Positions 1 through 6,401 of a stretch of 10,556 nucleotides of DNA are shown one piece after another. Origin of the DNA: Legionella genomosp. 1 (lineage in GTDB: Bacteria; Pseudomonadota; Gammaproteobacteria; Legionellales; Legionellaceae); assembly GCA_945901965.1 (NCBI GenBank), contig CAMDMN010000053.1, forward strand, positions 1 through 10,556, given 5' to 3'. Below the pieces are notes generated by a model. That model was given only the letters and a program-made list of their open reading frames with translations, searched no databases and was not told the DNA's origin. Position 1 is the first letter of the stretch; each line of letters begins with the position of its first letter. The position numbers and the translations under genes are program-made.

Positions 1-180
1 AGTACAGCTAAGATGCTTGAAGTAATGAATAAATCTAAGCATAAGGACGCTTTGCAAGTACCAGATTCTTTATCCATTGATAATGAGCATGACGAACATG
101 ATTTATTTCCATCTTTGGGTTCAATTCTAGAGCATTGCCTTAACCCAAATAATTCTAAAGATAGTACTCCACAATCATAA
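1..180 (+). CDS. 3' end of an unrecognised protein (partial)
   Basis: Reading from base 1 in frame 1 gives 59 codons without a stop, then TAA at 178-180. The gene starts before the window, so its size and start are unknown. The visible tail is hydrophilic and acidic in the middle (a His/Asp/Glu-rich stretch NEHDEHD near residues 33-39) and ends in a Ser/Asn/Pro-rich, probably disordered end. No membrane segment, signal or catalytic motif is visible. It is on the same strand as the icm genes but separated from icmT by 108 bases that hold a good promoter, so it is probably not part of the icmTS transcript. I do not recognise it. The reading is open only over a short length, so even its being coding is moderately certain. 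Confidence 0.5.
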   Translation, partial: STAKMLEVMNKSKHKDALQVPDSLSIDNEHDEHDLFPSLGSILEHCLNPNNSKDSTPQS

Positions 181-228
181 CGTACTTACAGAAAACCCCA
201 AAGCCATTGTTGTCTTGAAAACTTATCC

Positions 229-256
229 TTGCATAAACTCTTTCCCGAGATATAAT
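229..256 (+). promoter_or_regulatory. Sigma-70-type promoter of icmT-icmS
   Basis: A perfect -10 hexamer TATAAT lies at 251-256, with a weaker -35 hexamer TTGCAT at 229-234 and a 16-base spacer. Transcription would start near 263, leaving a leader of about 26 bases that contains the icmT ribosome binding site (GAGG near 280-283). The strong -10 and the weak -35 suggest a housekeeping promoter, possibly helped by an activator. The start site is inferred, not shown. Confidence 0.65.
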
Positions 257-288
257 TATAAGTTATAGATACCGTATGCGAGGTTATT

Positions 289-549
289 ATGTCACAAGGA
301 TTTGCTCCTACTGCGCATTGGCGTGATTCAGCTCGGAGTGCTCGCTTTTTTATTGTGGATGCACGAGCAGCCTTCCCTATATTTCTTTTTTTGATGCATA
401 TTAGAGTTTGGACCGGCGTTCTAGTATTAGTTTCAGCAGTATTTTTTGGAATTATCGAGCATTATGGTTTTACAGTTCCTGTATTCTTACGCTGGCTGAG
501 AAGTTTTTTTGCAGGTCCAGTCAAATCTTCTAACCCGTGGTGGAGATAA
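289..549 (+). CDS. icmT: IcmT (DotS-type small T4BSS membrane protein)
   Basis: This 86-residue protein has the length and conserved start (MSQGF, then HWRDSAR and the VDARAAFPIFLFLMHIR core) of IcmT from Legionella pneumophila. IcmT is a small inner-membrane protein of the Icm/Dot type IVB secretion system; in L. pneumophila its mutants are defective in intracellular growth and in exit from the host cell. A first hydrophobic stretch spans about residues 25-36 and a longer membrane segment about 40-57, followed by a basic, Trp-containing tail. The ATG at 289 has a GAGG ribosome binding site five bases upstream. It is the first gene of an icmT-icmS pair, with 6 bases between the stop and the next start. 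Identification rests on conserved residues recalled from the family plus gene order. Confidence 0.95.
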   Translation: MSQGFAPTAHWRDSARSARFFIVDARAAFPIFLFLMHIRVWTGVLVLVSAVFFGIIEHYGFTVPVFLRWLRSFFAGPVKSSNPWWR

Positions 550-555
550 AAGGCG

Positions 556-894
556 ATGGATATTAGTAAAGCTATGTCGATTGTAGCTACGAGTTTGAAT
601 GCTAAATTTTATTTAAATGATCGTTTTCTTAGTTTAGATGAGGTATTTGCCGATAGCGGCTTATTGCCAGCACTTGCTCGGCGCGCCGATCAGCTTTGTT
701 CTTTATGCCTAGGCTATGGTATAGGAATCTCATTTGACGATGTTGCAGATGCTATATTAGGTACGAGAGTCATATTCGATGAAGTAACACCTAATGTTTT
801 GCGCCTATTATGTATTACCGATGTAGTTAATGAATTGATTCAAGGAGGACCTAGTCGAGACTACACTCCACTAGACGAATTATTATATGACTGA
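556..894 (+). CDS. icmS: IcmS, T4BSS effector adaptor (chaperone)
   Basis: This 112-residue acidic, cytoplasmic protein matches IcmS very closely. Family-typical blocks are NAKFYLNDRF (residues 15-24), RADQLCSLCLGYG (43-55), FDEVTPNVLRLLC (74-86) and the C-terminal GGPSRDYTPLDEL. IcmS pairs with IcmW, encoded elsewhere in Legionella genomes, and the heterodimer binds the C-terminal tail of the coupling ATPase DotL, presenting a subset of effectors for translocation. The ATG at 556 follows the icmT stop by six bases. The ribosome binding site is weak: GGAG at 542-545 overlaps the end of icmT, so translational coupling to icmT is likely. It should share the icmT promoter. Its high conservation contrasts with the next gene, which looks unrelated to any fixed family. 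Confidence 0.97.
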   Translation: MDISKAMSIVATSLNAKFYLNDRFLSLDEVFADSGLLPALARRADQLCSLCLGYGIGISFDDVADAILGTRVIFDEVTPNVLRLLCITDVVNELIQGGPSRDYTPLDELLYD

Positions 895-910
895 TTTTTT
901 CCAATAGATT

Positions 911-926
911 GTAAAAAAAGCGCAAA
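911..926 (+). promoter_or_regulatory. Possible CpxR-binding box upstream of fir
   Basis: The sequence has GTAAA at 911-915, six bases, then GCAAA at 922-926. This resembles the tandem GTAAA-N6-type CpxR site, with one mismatch in the second half. A further GTAAA occurs at 953-957 without a partner. In L. pneumophila, icmR, which sits at this same position, is activated by CpxR, so the location fits. The stretch is A-rich, so a chance match is possible. I could not fix a convincing -35/-10 pair between this box and the fir start at 1012. Confidence 0.35.
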
Positions 927-1011
927 CTTCTCATGATTTAAGACTCGGTTCAGTAAAACAATGCTACTATTACTCATAGTGTGATTAAAAAGTTGTTTTA
1001 AGGGGTTTTTT

Positions 1012-1353
1012 ATGACTGGTGTGAGTAATATTAAGGATTGGGGGGCTGTTACTGGTAAAGTTGCAGGCGCCAATTCTGTAGGATATGATTCTGATAAGGT
1101 TTCTACTGCAGCAGATGCTGAAATAGCAGTTGACAGTATTAATGCTTTGTTAGTCAGTGTTAACAAGATTGCAGGTTTAGGTGGCGGCCGAGAAAATCCA
1201 GTTATGAATTCGGCATCAGAGAACATAAATAATCTAGCTGCGCGGATAGTTACTGCGATAGCTAATACTAGTTCCAAACAGTCTTATTCAGAACCAATTT
1301 ATGAAGGCAAAGGTACTGATGTTGATCCTGGTAATCAGTTTTCTTTCCATTAA
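1012..1353 (+). CDS. Probable FIR protein (functional homologue of IcmR)
   Basis: This 113-residue protein lies between icmS and icmQ, where Legionella species carry fir genes. Their products replace IcmR: they bind IcmQ and prevent its aggregation and membrane insertion. FIR proteins differ so much between species that position and helix pattern, not sequence identity, define them. Two amphipathic helices can be read here, about residues 33-55 (around IAVDSINALLVSVNKIAG) and 64-86 (around ENINNLAARIVTAIAN), joined by a Gly-rich turn GLGGGREN. That suits the helical bundle formed with the IcmQ N-terminus. The N-terminus is Gly/Ser-rich and the tail polar. The ATG at 1012 has a strong AAGGGG site (1000-1005) six bases upstream. 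A minus-strand reading frame covers the same bases, but it lacks this context. The function is inferred. Confidence 0.8.
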   Translation: MTGVSNIKDWGAVTGKVAGANSVGYDSDKVSTAADAEIAVDSINALLVSVNKIAGLGGGRENPVMNSASENINNLAARIVTAIANTSSKQSYSEPIYEGKGTDVDPGNQFSFH

Positions 1354-1368
1354 CACTGCATTAATATT

Positions 1369-1416
1369 TATAACAAGGATTCATAAATAAATTCTAATCC
1401 TTGTTATATTTTTGTT
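1369..1416 (+). terminator. Hairpin plus T-run between fir and icmQ (likely intrinsic terminator)
   Basis: A perfect 13-bp inverted repeat (TATAACAAGGATT at 1369-1381 and its complement at 1396-1408) surrounds a 14-base loop and is followed by a T-rich run at 1409-1416. It begins 15 bases after the fir stop codon. The stem is AT-rich for a terminator, so ending may be only partial. It could also act as an RNA stability element at the end of the fir mRNA or as a protein-binding palindrome. Confidence 0.6.
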
Positions 1417-1429
1417 ATTATCTAATAAT
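1401..1429 (+). promoter_or_regulatory. Possible icmQ promoter
   Basis: If the preceding hairpin stops transcription, icmQ needs its own promoter in the next 40 bases. TTGTTA at 1401-1406, inside the right arm of the hairpin, with a TAATAAT stretch at 1423-1429, is the best pair I see, with a spacer of about 16-17 bases. The region is very AT-rich and several other pairings can be drawn, so this is a weak call. Confidence 0.25.
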
Positions 1430-1447
1430 CAGTATTATTAATAAGTC

Positions 1448-2056
1448 ATGCAAACAATAAAAATACCTATGAAAGATGAATTATCAAAAGAACAGACTGA
1501 AGCAATATTAAAAGCCTTAGATGATGCTATTGCTGACGGGCCGTGGGAAAAATCTAACTTTTTGCGCGTAATCGGTAAAAAGTTAAATGACATACGTGAA
1601 AAATTTGTTAGTCAATTGCATACACCTGGCTCTGATAAGGAAAAATTAGTATCTGATGCTTCGAAATTATTAGCATTACACTCAAATCATCAGGAAATAT
1701 TTATTTCTGTTTATTCTACTGATGGCACGAACATTAGGTCGTGGGAGAAGATATTGCTTAATTTACCTAAACAGATGGTTTATCGCTCAATATATACTGC
1801 TGAAGATGATGTAATAGAGCTTATTAAAACAAAACCTAATAAAAATAATGAAGCTTATGTTTCAATTTATATTAATCCAAACGATATTTTAGTGCGTTCT
1901 CAAGATAAAACTCCTCTAGATAAGCTTGGCAAACCCATGCTTTCTTTAAAGGATAATTCTATTAGTTTAGATAATATTAATCAATTTGTTCATGCTTCCG
2001 GTACCTATCGTTTATTTCATGGTCAATTAGTTAAAATAATAAACGAGGATTATTAG
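1448..2056 (+). CDS. icmQ: IcmQ, membrane-active T4BSS protein
   Basis: This 202-residue soluble protein has the IcmQ layout and is close to the 191 residues of L. pneumophila IcmQ. The N-terminal part (about residues 1-60) is charged and helical and should be the portion that binds the fir product and inserts into membranes. The C-terminal part (about 75-200) has alternating beta-like segments such as QEIFISVYS, EAYVSIYINP and TYRLFHGQLVKI. In L. pneumophila this domain has an ADP-ribosyltransferase-like fold that binds NAD+ but is not known to modify proteins. The ATG at 1448 has only a weak ribosome binding site (AATAAG region), unlike the strong site of fir, so the two partners may be made at unequal rates. 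Lys-rich stretches and AT-rich codons set it apart from the Gly/Ala-rich fir product. Confidence 0.93.
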   Translation: MQTIKIPMKDELSKEQTEAILKALDDAIADGPWEKSNFLRVIGKKLNDIREKFVSQLHTPGSDKEKLVSDASKLLALHSNHQEIFISVYSTDGTNIRSWEKILLNLPKQMVYRSIYTAEDDVIELIKTKPNKNNEAYVSIYINPNDILVRSQDKTPLDKLGKPMLSLKDNSISLDNINQFVHASGTYRLFHGQLVKIINEDY

Positions 2057-2114
2057 TTGGCTACTCGTTGAAAAATCAATACCGTCATGGTTCTTAGTAG
2101 ATTAAACTGCTGAA

Positions 2115-2158
2115 TTTAAGTTTAAGTGTCGCAAAATTTCCTTTATTAGGTATATACT
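2115..2158 (+). promoter_or_regulatory. Putative icmP-icmO promoter with TATACT -10 element
   Basis: TATACT at 2153-2158, preceded by TA and GG, is a good -10 hexamer about 34 bases before the icmP start. TATACT is the hexamer reported as needed for expression of several L. pneumophila icm genes. The -35 region (about 2130-2135, CGCAAA) is poor. A tandem direct repeat TTTAAG-TTTAAG at 2115-2126 lies just upstream of it and could bind an activator, though this may be chance in AT-rich DNA. The predicted start is near 2165. Confidence 0.5.
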
Positions 2159-2191
2159 TTACCTACGTCCCTTTTTTTTTGAACTAAAAAT

Positions 2192-3319
2192 ATGGCACAA
2201 CAACAGCAGCAGGGTGGCGATAACTCAATGTCAGTAGTATGGGTAATGGTTCTATTGTTTATAACCGCCTGGATTATTTGGAACGCCGGTCACCGGCATA
2301 TTGTATCGTCAATTTTTTATTTTAATATTTTACAAGCAAAATTCATTAATTTCTTCATTGGCGACGCTGAACTTGCAAATGAAATTTACTTAATGAAAAC
2401 ACTTGATCCTATAGCTGTAAATTGGTCAGAGCTAGTGTTTCTTACACGAGGTGTAGGTAATTATACTCGCTATCCTATTGTTGCAATACTTGTTTTTTTA
2501 GCAATATATCTTTATCGCTCAGATGTGACACTTAAATTTCGTAGAGCACATAGTATGCTAACGCTTCGAGACCAGGAGCAATTTAATTGGCCTGCAATTA
2601 TGCCAGTTGTTAAGAAAGATTTAGTTGAAGAAGATATTAATAAAGGGCCGTGGGCTATGGCATTAACCCCGATGGAATTTGCAAGAAAAAATCAATTACT
2701 TAAAAAAGATGATGAATTGTTAGATAATCCAGTTCCGGGCCAAGAGATGACGGCAGGCATTAGGCGAGGAGATGCAAAGCGAGTTTTCACCTTGCAATTG
2801 GGTCCTTATTGGAGTGGTTTTGAACATTGTTCGCCGCAGGTTCGGGCATTAGCTGCGGTATTTATGGCAAGAATGAATCGCGACAGAGGGGCTGCTATTA
2901 AAATTTTAGAGTCGATAGATAAATCCTCTGCTGAAGGCAAATCAGATTACTCCATCGCGGATAGCACTCTCAGAAAATATCAAAATGTAGAAAATGTACA
3001 GAAAGTTATCAATAAGCATGCTTATGTTTTAACAGTTATGGCTTCTTTATTGCAAGCTTCGCGTGATGATGGTGTTGTGCCTTCATCTGAGTTTTTATGG
3101 TTAAAACCTATAGATAGAAGATTATGGTATGTACTAAATTGTGTAGGTAGACAAACACCATACTCTGAAGTTGCAGGTCCTTTCGCCCACTGGAAGGCAG
3201 AACGAGCAATGAAAAGAAAAATGTTGGTGCCAATGGTGGATGAAGCAATTAGAGCGTTAGAAATTGCAATTAAAGAGGTTAAATTATCACCCGAACAATT
3301 AGGGGAGCTGCAGCCATGA
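2192..3319 (+). CDS. icmP: IcmP/DotM, coupling-complex partner of DotL
   Basis: This 375-residue inner-membrane protein matches DotM in length and order. The N-terminus is Gln-rich (MAQQQQQGG). Two membrane segments are visible, about residues 14-31 and 94-108, and the rest is a soluble cytoplasmic domain of alpha-helical type. DotM works with DotL, DotN and IcmSW in the type IV coupling complex; in L. pneumophila a basic surface patch on its cytoplasmic domain is reported to bind effectors with Glu-rich C-termini. The basic run IRRGDAKR at about 190-197 is a candidate for part of that patch. The ATG at 2192 has no good ribosome binding site; Met13 (2228) is an alternative start, but the Gln-rich start fits the family. 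Its stop overlaps the icmO start (ATGA), so the two are translationally coupled. Confidence 0.96.
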   Translation: MAQQQQQGGDNSMSVVWVMVLLFITAWIIWNAGHRHIVSSIFYFNILQAKFINFFIGDAELANEIYLMKTLDPIAVNWSELVFLTRGVGNYTRYPIVAILVFLAIYLYRSDVTLKFRRAHSMLTLRDQEQFNWPAIMPVVKKDLVEEDINKGPWAMALTPMEFARKNQLLKKDDELLDNPVPGQEMTAGIRRGDAKRVFTLQLGPYWSGFEHCSPQVRALAAVFMARMNRDRGAAIKILESIDKSSAEGKSDYSIADSTLRKYQNVENVQKVINKHAYVLTVMASLLQASRDDGVVPSSEFLWLKPIDRRLWYVLNCVGRQTPYSEVAGPFAHWKAERAMKRKMLVPMVDEAIRALEIAIKEVKLSPEQLGELQP

Positions 3320-5646
3320 TGAGAGGTATTGATTCTAGACATGAAATTGATCCTACTCTTCTGTTACGAGATACCAGGACGTTAGGTCGGCGTATTAGAG
3401 ATTTTTTTTCCGAGCCATCAAATGCTGCTATTATTATAATATCTTTAGCGGCAATTTCTTTTTATATTCCCGAAGTATCATTTCTGATGTTGATTTTTGG
3501 TGGGTTTTCTTTTTGGTATTCTTATTCTCGCAAACAAACTTTACCCTTTAGATTACCAAAAATTGCCAAGGTTAAAGATTTTAACGATCTAAAGCCTGGA
3601 ATTAAACTTCCTAATATGTCGCGGGGAATAGCTTTTTTTGGGAATGATTTAAAAACAAATGAAGAATTATGGTTTGCCAATGAAGATATGAGAACACACG
3701 CTCTTATTTTTGGATCAACTGGTAGTGGTAAAACAGAAGCACTGGTTTCAATTGCATTTAATGCTTTAGCGCAAGGCAGCGGATTTATTTATGTCGATGG
3801 TAAAGGTGATAACTCTCTATATGCTAAAGTATTTTCTATGGTGCGGAGCATGGGGCGCGAAGATGATTTATTATTAATTAACTTCATGACAGGAGCGCGT
3901 GATATTGTCGGCCCACAAGAAAAACGTCTATCAAATACTTTAAATCCTTTCTGTCAGGGATCTTCTAGTATGTTGACACAGTTAGTTGTTAGTCTAATGG
4001 GTGGTTCAGGCCAATCATCTGATGGCGATATGTGGAAAGGAAGAGCTATTGCTTTCGTTGAAGCCTTGATGCGTCTTTTAGTATATATGCGTGATGATGG
4101 AGCTATTCTTCTCGATGCCAATACTATTCGTAATTATTTCGCTTTAGAGCGTCTTGAGGCTATTATTGTTGATAAATTATTTCCTCGAGATGATCAAGAA
4201 TCTGTTAACATTGAATCAATTCCTAAATTAGTTACTGATCCTTTACGGAATTATCTTGGTACTTTGCCTGGTTATAATAAGGAAAAAAAGGGTAAGCAGG
4301 TATCGCAAGTTTTGGAGCAGCATGGATTTATTACTATGCAGCTAGTTCGTAGCTTTTCATCTTTGGCAGATACTTATGGCCATATCATTCGTACTAATTT
4401 AGCTGAGGTAGACTTTAAGGACGTTGTATTAAATAGGCGAATACTTGTGGTATTGCTTCCTGCACTGGAAAAATCACCTGACGAGTTATCAAATTTAGGT
4501 AAAGTAATTGTATCGTCTTTGAAAGCAATGATGGCGGCAGGGCTTGGTGAGGAAGTTGAGGGCGACTATCGGGATGTGATTGAACGAAAGCCAACAAATT
4601 CAACAACTCCTTATCTTTGTATTCTAGATGAGTATGGGTATTATGCTGTTCAAGGTTTTGCTGTAGTACCTGCTCAGGCGCGATCACTTGGTTTCTCGGT
4701 AATATTTGCAGGGCAAGATTTACCTGCATTCCAAAAAGCATCAAAAGAGGAAGCCGCATCAATTGGCGCTAATACAAACATTAAAATTTGTATGAAGCTT
4801 GAAGATCCAACTGAAACGTGGGATTTCTTTACGAAAACTGCAGGCGAAGCTTATGTTACTAAGGTTGATTCATTCCAAACTCAAGAGACTAGTGTTGCCA
4901 ATACATATATGGATACAAAGAGTTCTTCCTTTGAGAGGCGAGCTCGTGTTGATTTATTAGATTTAAAAGAGCAAACAGAGGGTGAGGCGCATATTTTCTT
5001 TCGCTCAAAAATAGTAAGAGCACGGATGTTTTATGCCAATCCAAAACCTGTTAAAAAATTAAAATTAAATCAATTTTTAAAAGTTGAGCCACCTTCAGAT
5101 GAATTCTTAGCTAAACTACAAAAGCAATTGGTAGGATTTAGGAAGGTTTTAGAATCAAAAGATCTTAGTATTAAAAAAGAAGTACCAAATGAAGAAATTA
5201 CCTTAATTTCTAACGCATTGCATGAATCAACTGTAAATGAACCTATAGAGAGAGGAGTTGCAGCTTTATTAGCTTTTCATAATTATAATGAGCCTATGCC
5301 TATTGAAGAATTAATAGAAGAAGAAACATCAGGAAAATTAACTATTTTTGCTAAATTAAAACTTCAAGGTGATGCGCCTAAAATACTTGTCAAAGATGTT
5401 GAAAGTTTTTCAGAGCCTTTATTAGATATTAATAATACTAGAAATTATACAATGAATATTGAGCGCTTATGTGGCGAAAATGACAAAATAGCCGGAAATA
5501 TCTCAAATGAATTGATTAAAGATTTTCAGTTAGCAACTTCTTACCCGCCAGAAGAACGCGATATTATAAGTGCTGATGAACTTATTGGCATAGTTCAAAG
5601 TTTGTGTGACAAAATTATAGTTGCACGAAAAGAAGAGGTTCTGTAA
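3316..5646 (+). CDS. icmO: IcmO/DotL, type IV coupling ATPase
   Basis: This 776-residue protein is the T4BSS coupling ATPase of the VirD4/TraG-like family, close to the 783 residues of L. pneumophila DotL. It uses ATP to hand effectors to the secretion channel. Two N-terminal membrane segments are visible, about residues 37-51 and 54-70. The Walker A motif GSTGSGKT is at 133-140 with its Lys at 139, and a Walker B-type YLCILDE is at about 433-439. A further ATPase motif, VIFAGQDLPAFQKA, follows shortly after. The C-terminal third (from about 570) is Lys/Glu-rich; in L. pneumophila this tail binds DotN, IcmS-IcmW and LvgA. The ATG at 3316 overlaps the icmP stop by 4 bases; a second ATG follows at once at 3319. 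No break or frameshift is seen. Confidence 0.98.
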   Translation: MMRGIDSRHEIDPTLLLRDTRTLGRRIRDFFSEPSNAAIIIISLAAISFYIPEVSFLMLIFGGFSFWYSYSRKQTLPFRLPKIAKVKDFNDLKPGIKLPNMSRGIAFFGNDLKTNEELWFANEDMRTHALIFGSTGSGKTEALVSIAFNALAQGSGFIYVDGKGDNSLYAKVFSMVRSMGREDDLLLINFMTGARDIVGPQEKRLSNTLNPFCQGSSSMLTQLVVSLMGGSGQSSDGDMWKGRAIAFVEALMRLLVYMRDDGAILLDANTIRNYFALERLEAIIVDKLFPRDDQESVNIESIPKLVTDPLRNYLGTLPGYNKEKKGKQVSQVLEQHGFITMQLVRSFSSLADTYGHIIRTNLAEVDFKDVVLNRRILVVLLPALEKSPDELSNLGKVIVSSLKAMMAAGLGEEVEGDYRDVIERKPTNSTTPYLCILDEYGYYAVQGFAVVPAQARSLGFSVIFAGQDLPAFQKASKEEAASIGANTNIKICMKLEDPTETWDFFTKTAGEAYVTKVDSFQTQETSVANTYMDTKSSSFERRARVDLLDLKEQTEGEAHIFFRSKIVRARMFYANPKPVKKLKLNQFLKVEPPSDEFLAKLQKQLVGFRKVLESKDLSIKKEVPNEEITLISNALHESTVNEPIERGVAALLAFHNYNEPMPIEELIEEETSGKLTIFAKLKLQGDAPKILVKDVESFSEPLLDINNTRNYTMNIERLCGENDKIAGNISNELIKDFQLATSYPPEERDIISADELIGIVQSLCDKIIVARKEEVL

Positions 5647-5816
5647 GTTATCTACAACCTGGATGAGTTACGAAAGAAGATAAAAGCCTAATAAAGAACA
5701 GTGTGATATTAATTTGATTTCCAAATTACAAAATTATTAATAACTGCTTGTAACTCAATGAATAGTATGTTTTTATTTAAATAAGAGAGTACCGTTTTTT
5801 ACGATAAGGACTTGCA
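5647..5816 (+). other. Intergenic region between icmO and icmN
   Basis: These 170 bases carry no reading frame that looks like a gene. TTGTAA at 5748-5753 is a possible -35 element, but no -10 hexamer lies at a normal distance; TATTTA at 5774-5779 is 20 bases away. No strong terminator hairpin was seen after icmO. A ribosome binding site for icmN (TAAGGA at 5805-5810) lies at the end. The length suggests a promoter for the icmN-M-L-K-E group, but I cannot point to it. Confidence 0.4.
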
Positions 5817-6380
5817 TTGAGAAAATTCTTTATTGACCTATCATGCAATTTAACTTGGCTTGCTGCATTTATGGCATTGTTAACTATGACGAGTTGTCAT
5901 AAGCAATATGTCGCCAAAGAACAAGCTAAATTACCATATAAAGTTAATGGTGCAAGTGATAAAAAAATAATGGATATGCAAGCTCGATTTAATCTTGAGG
6001 GTGTAAAGACTGTTACTATCGGTCAAGATTATATGATAAGTATTCCTTCATCATTTTTATTTCCGAACGAGTCTCCACGCTTAACTTGGGGCTCATATGC
6101 ATTGCTTAATGCGGTTGTTTGTTATTTGAAAGAATTCCATAAAACAAGCATAACAGTTACGGCTTATAGTAATATCTGCGTTTCTGCTAAACGCGATCAT
6201 GCGTTAACTTTAGCGAGAGCTAGAGAAGTTGGAAATTATTTATGGTCGCAAGGAATTGATAGTCGTTTTATCTTTACACAAGGCTTGGGTAGTGATAAAC
6301 CTATAGGTGGTTGTATGAAAAAAGGTGATAGTTCATCAAACTCAAGAGTTGAAATTACATTTAGAGATGCTGTTGCTTGA
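5817..6380 (+). CDS. icmN: IcmN/DotK, OmpA-domain outer-membrane lipoprotein
   Basis: This 187-residue protein has a lipoprotein signal (hydrophobic stretch about 12-25, lipobox MTSC with Cys27) and a C-terminal OmpA-like domain (about 90-182). DotK is a lipoprotein of the Dot/Icm outer-membrane core complex and is thought to help anchor it to peptidoglycan. OmpA hallmarks are LARAREVGNYL (132-142), a QGLGSDKPIGG loop (155-165) and a final NSRVEI (175-180). The Arg of LAR (Arg134) that contacts diaminopimelate in OmpA proteins is present, but the matching Asp appears as Asn119. Cys121 and Cys166 could form a disulfide. The start is TTG at 5817, supported by TAAGGA six bases upstream; no ATG in frame precedes the signal sequence. 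His follows the lipidated Cys, compatible with outer-membrane sorting. Confidence 0.92.
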   Translation: MRKFFIDLSCNLTWLAAFMALLTMTSCHKQYVAKEQAKLPYKVNGASDKKIMDMQARFNLEGVKTVTIGQDYMISIPSSFLFPNESPRLTWGSYALLNAVVCYLKEFHKTSITVTAYSNICVSAKRDHALTLARAREVGNYLWSQGIDSRFIFTQGLGSDKPIGGCMKKGDSSSNSRVEITFRDAVA

Positions 6381-6395
6381 AAATGTGGGAGTAAC

Positions 6396-6401
6396 ATGTA
6401 A
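6396..6401 (+). promoter_or_regulatory. ATG-TAA start-stop directly before icmM
   Basis: An ATG (6396-6398) followed at once by TAA (6399-6401) abuts the icmM ATG at 6402, in the same frame. The nearest ribosome binding sequence, GGGAG at 6387-6391, is 4 bases from this first ATG and 10 from the icmM ATG, so ribosomes could start at either. It may be chance, or it may lower icmM translation. Confidence 0.4.

Noticed and set aside
895..935. T-run and A-run after icmS as a terminator
   Set aside because: The possible pairing is only T6 against A7 with no GC in the stem, so it would be weak.
861..1277. Minus-strand open frame of 138 codons opposite fir
   Set aside because: It overlaps the conserved icmS end and the whole fir helix region, has low-complexity composition, and no ribosome binding site or context. 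The + strand frame has a strong ribosome binding site and correct icm gene order.
3022..3342. Minus-strand open frame opposite the end of icmP
   Set aside because: It lies inside the conserved icmP gene and its overlap with icmO; a shadow frame.
4415..4762. Minus-strand open frame inside icmO
   Set aside because: It covers the conserved ATPase core including Walker B; its sequence shows no domain. A shadow frame.
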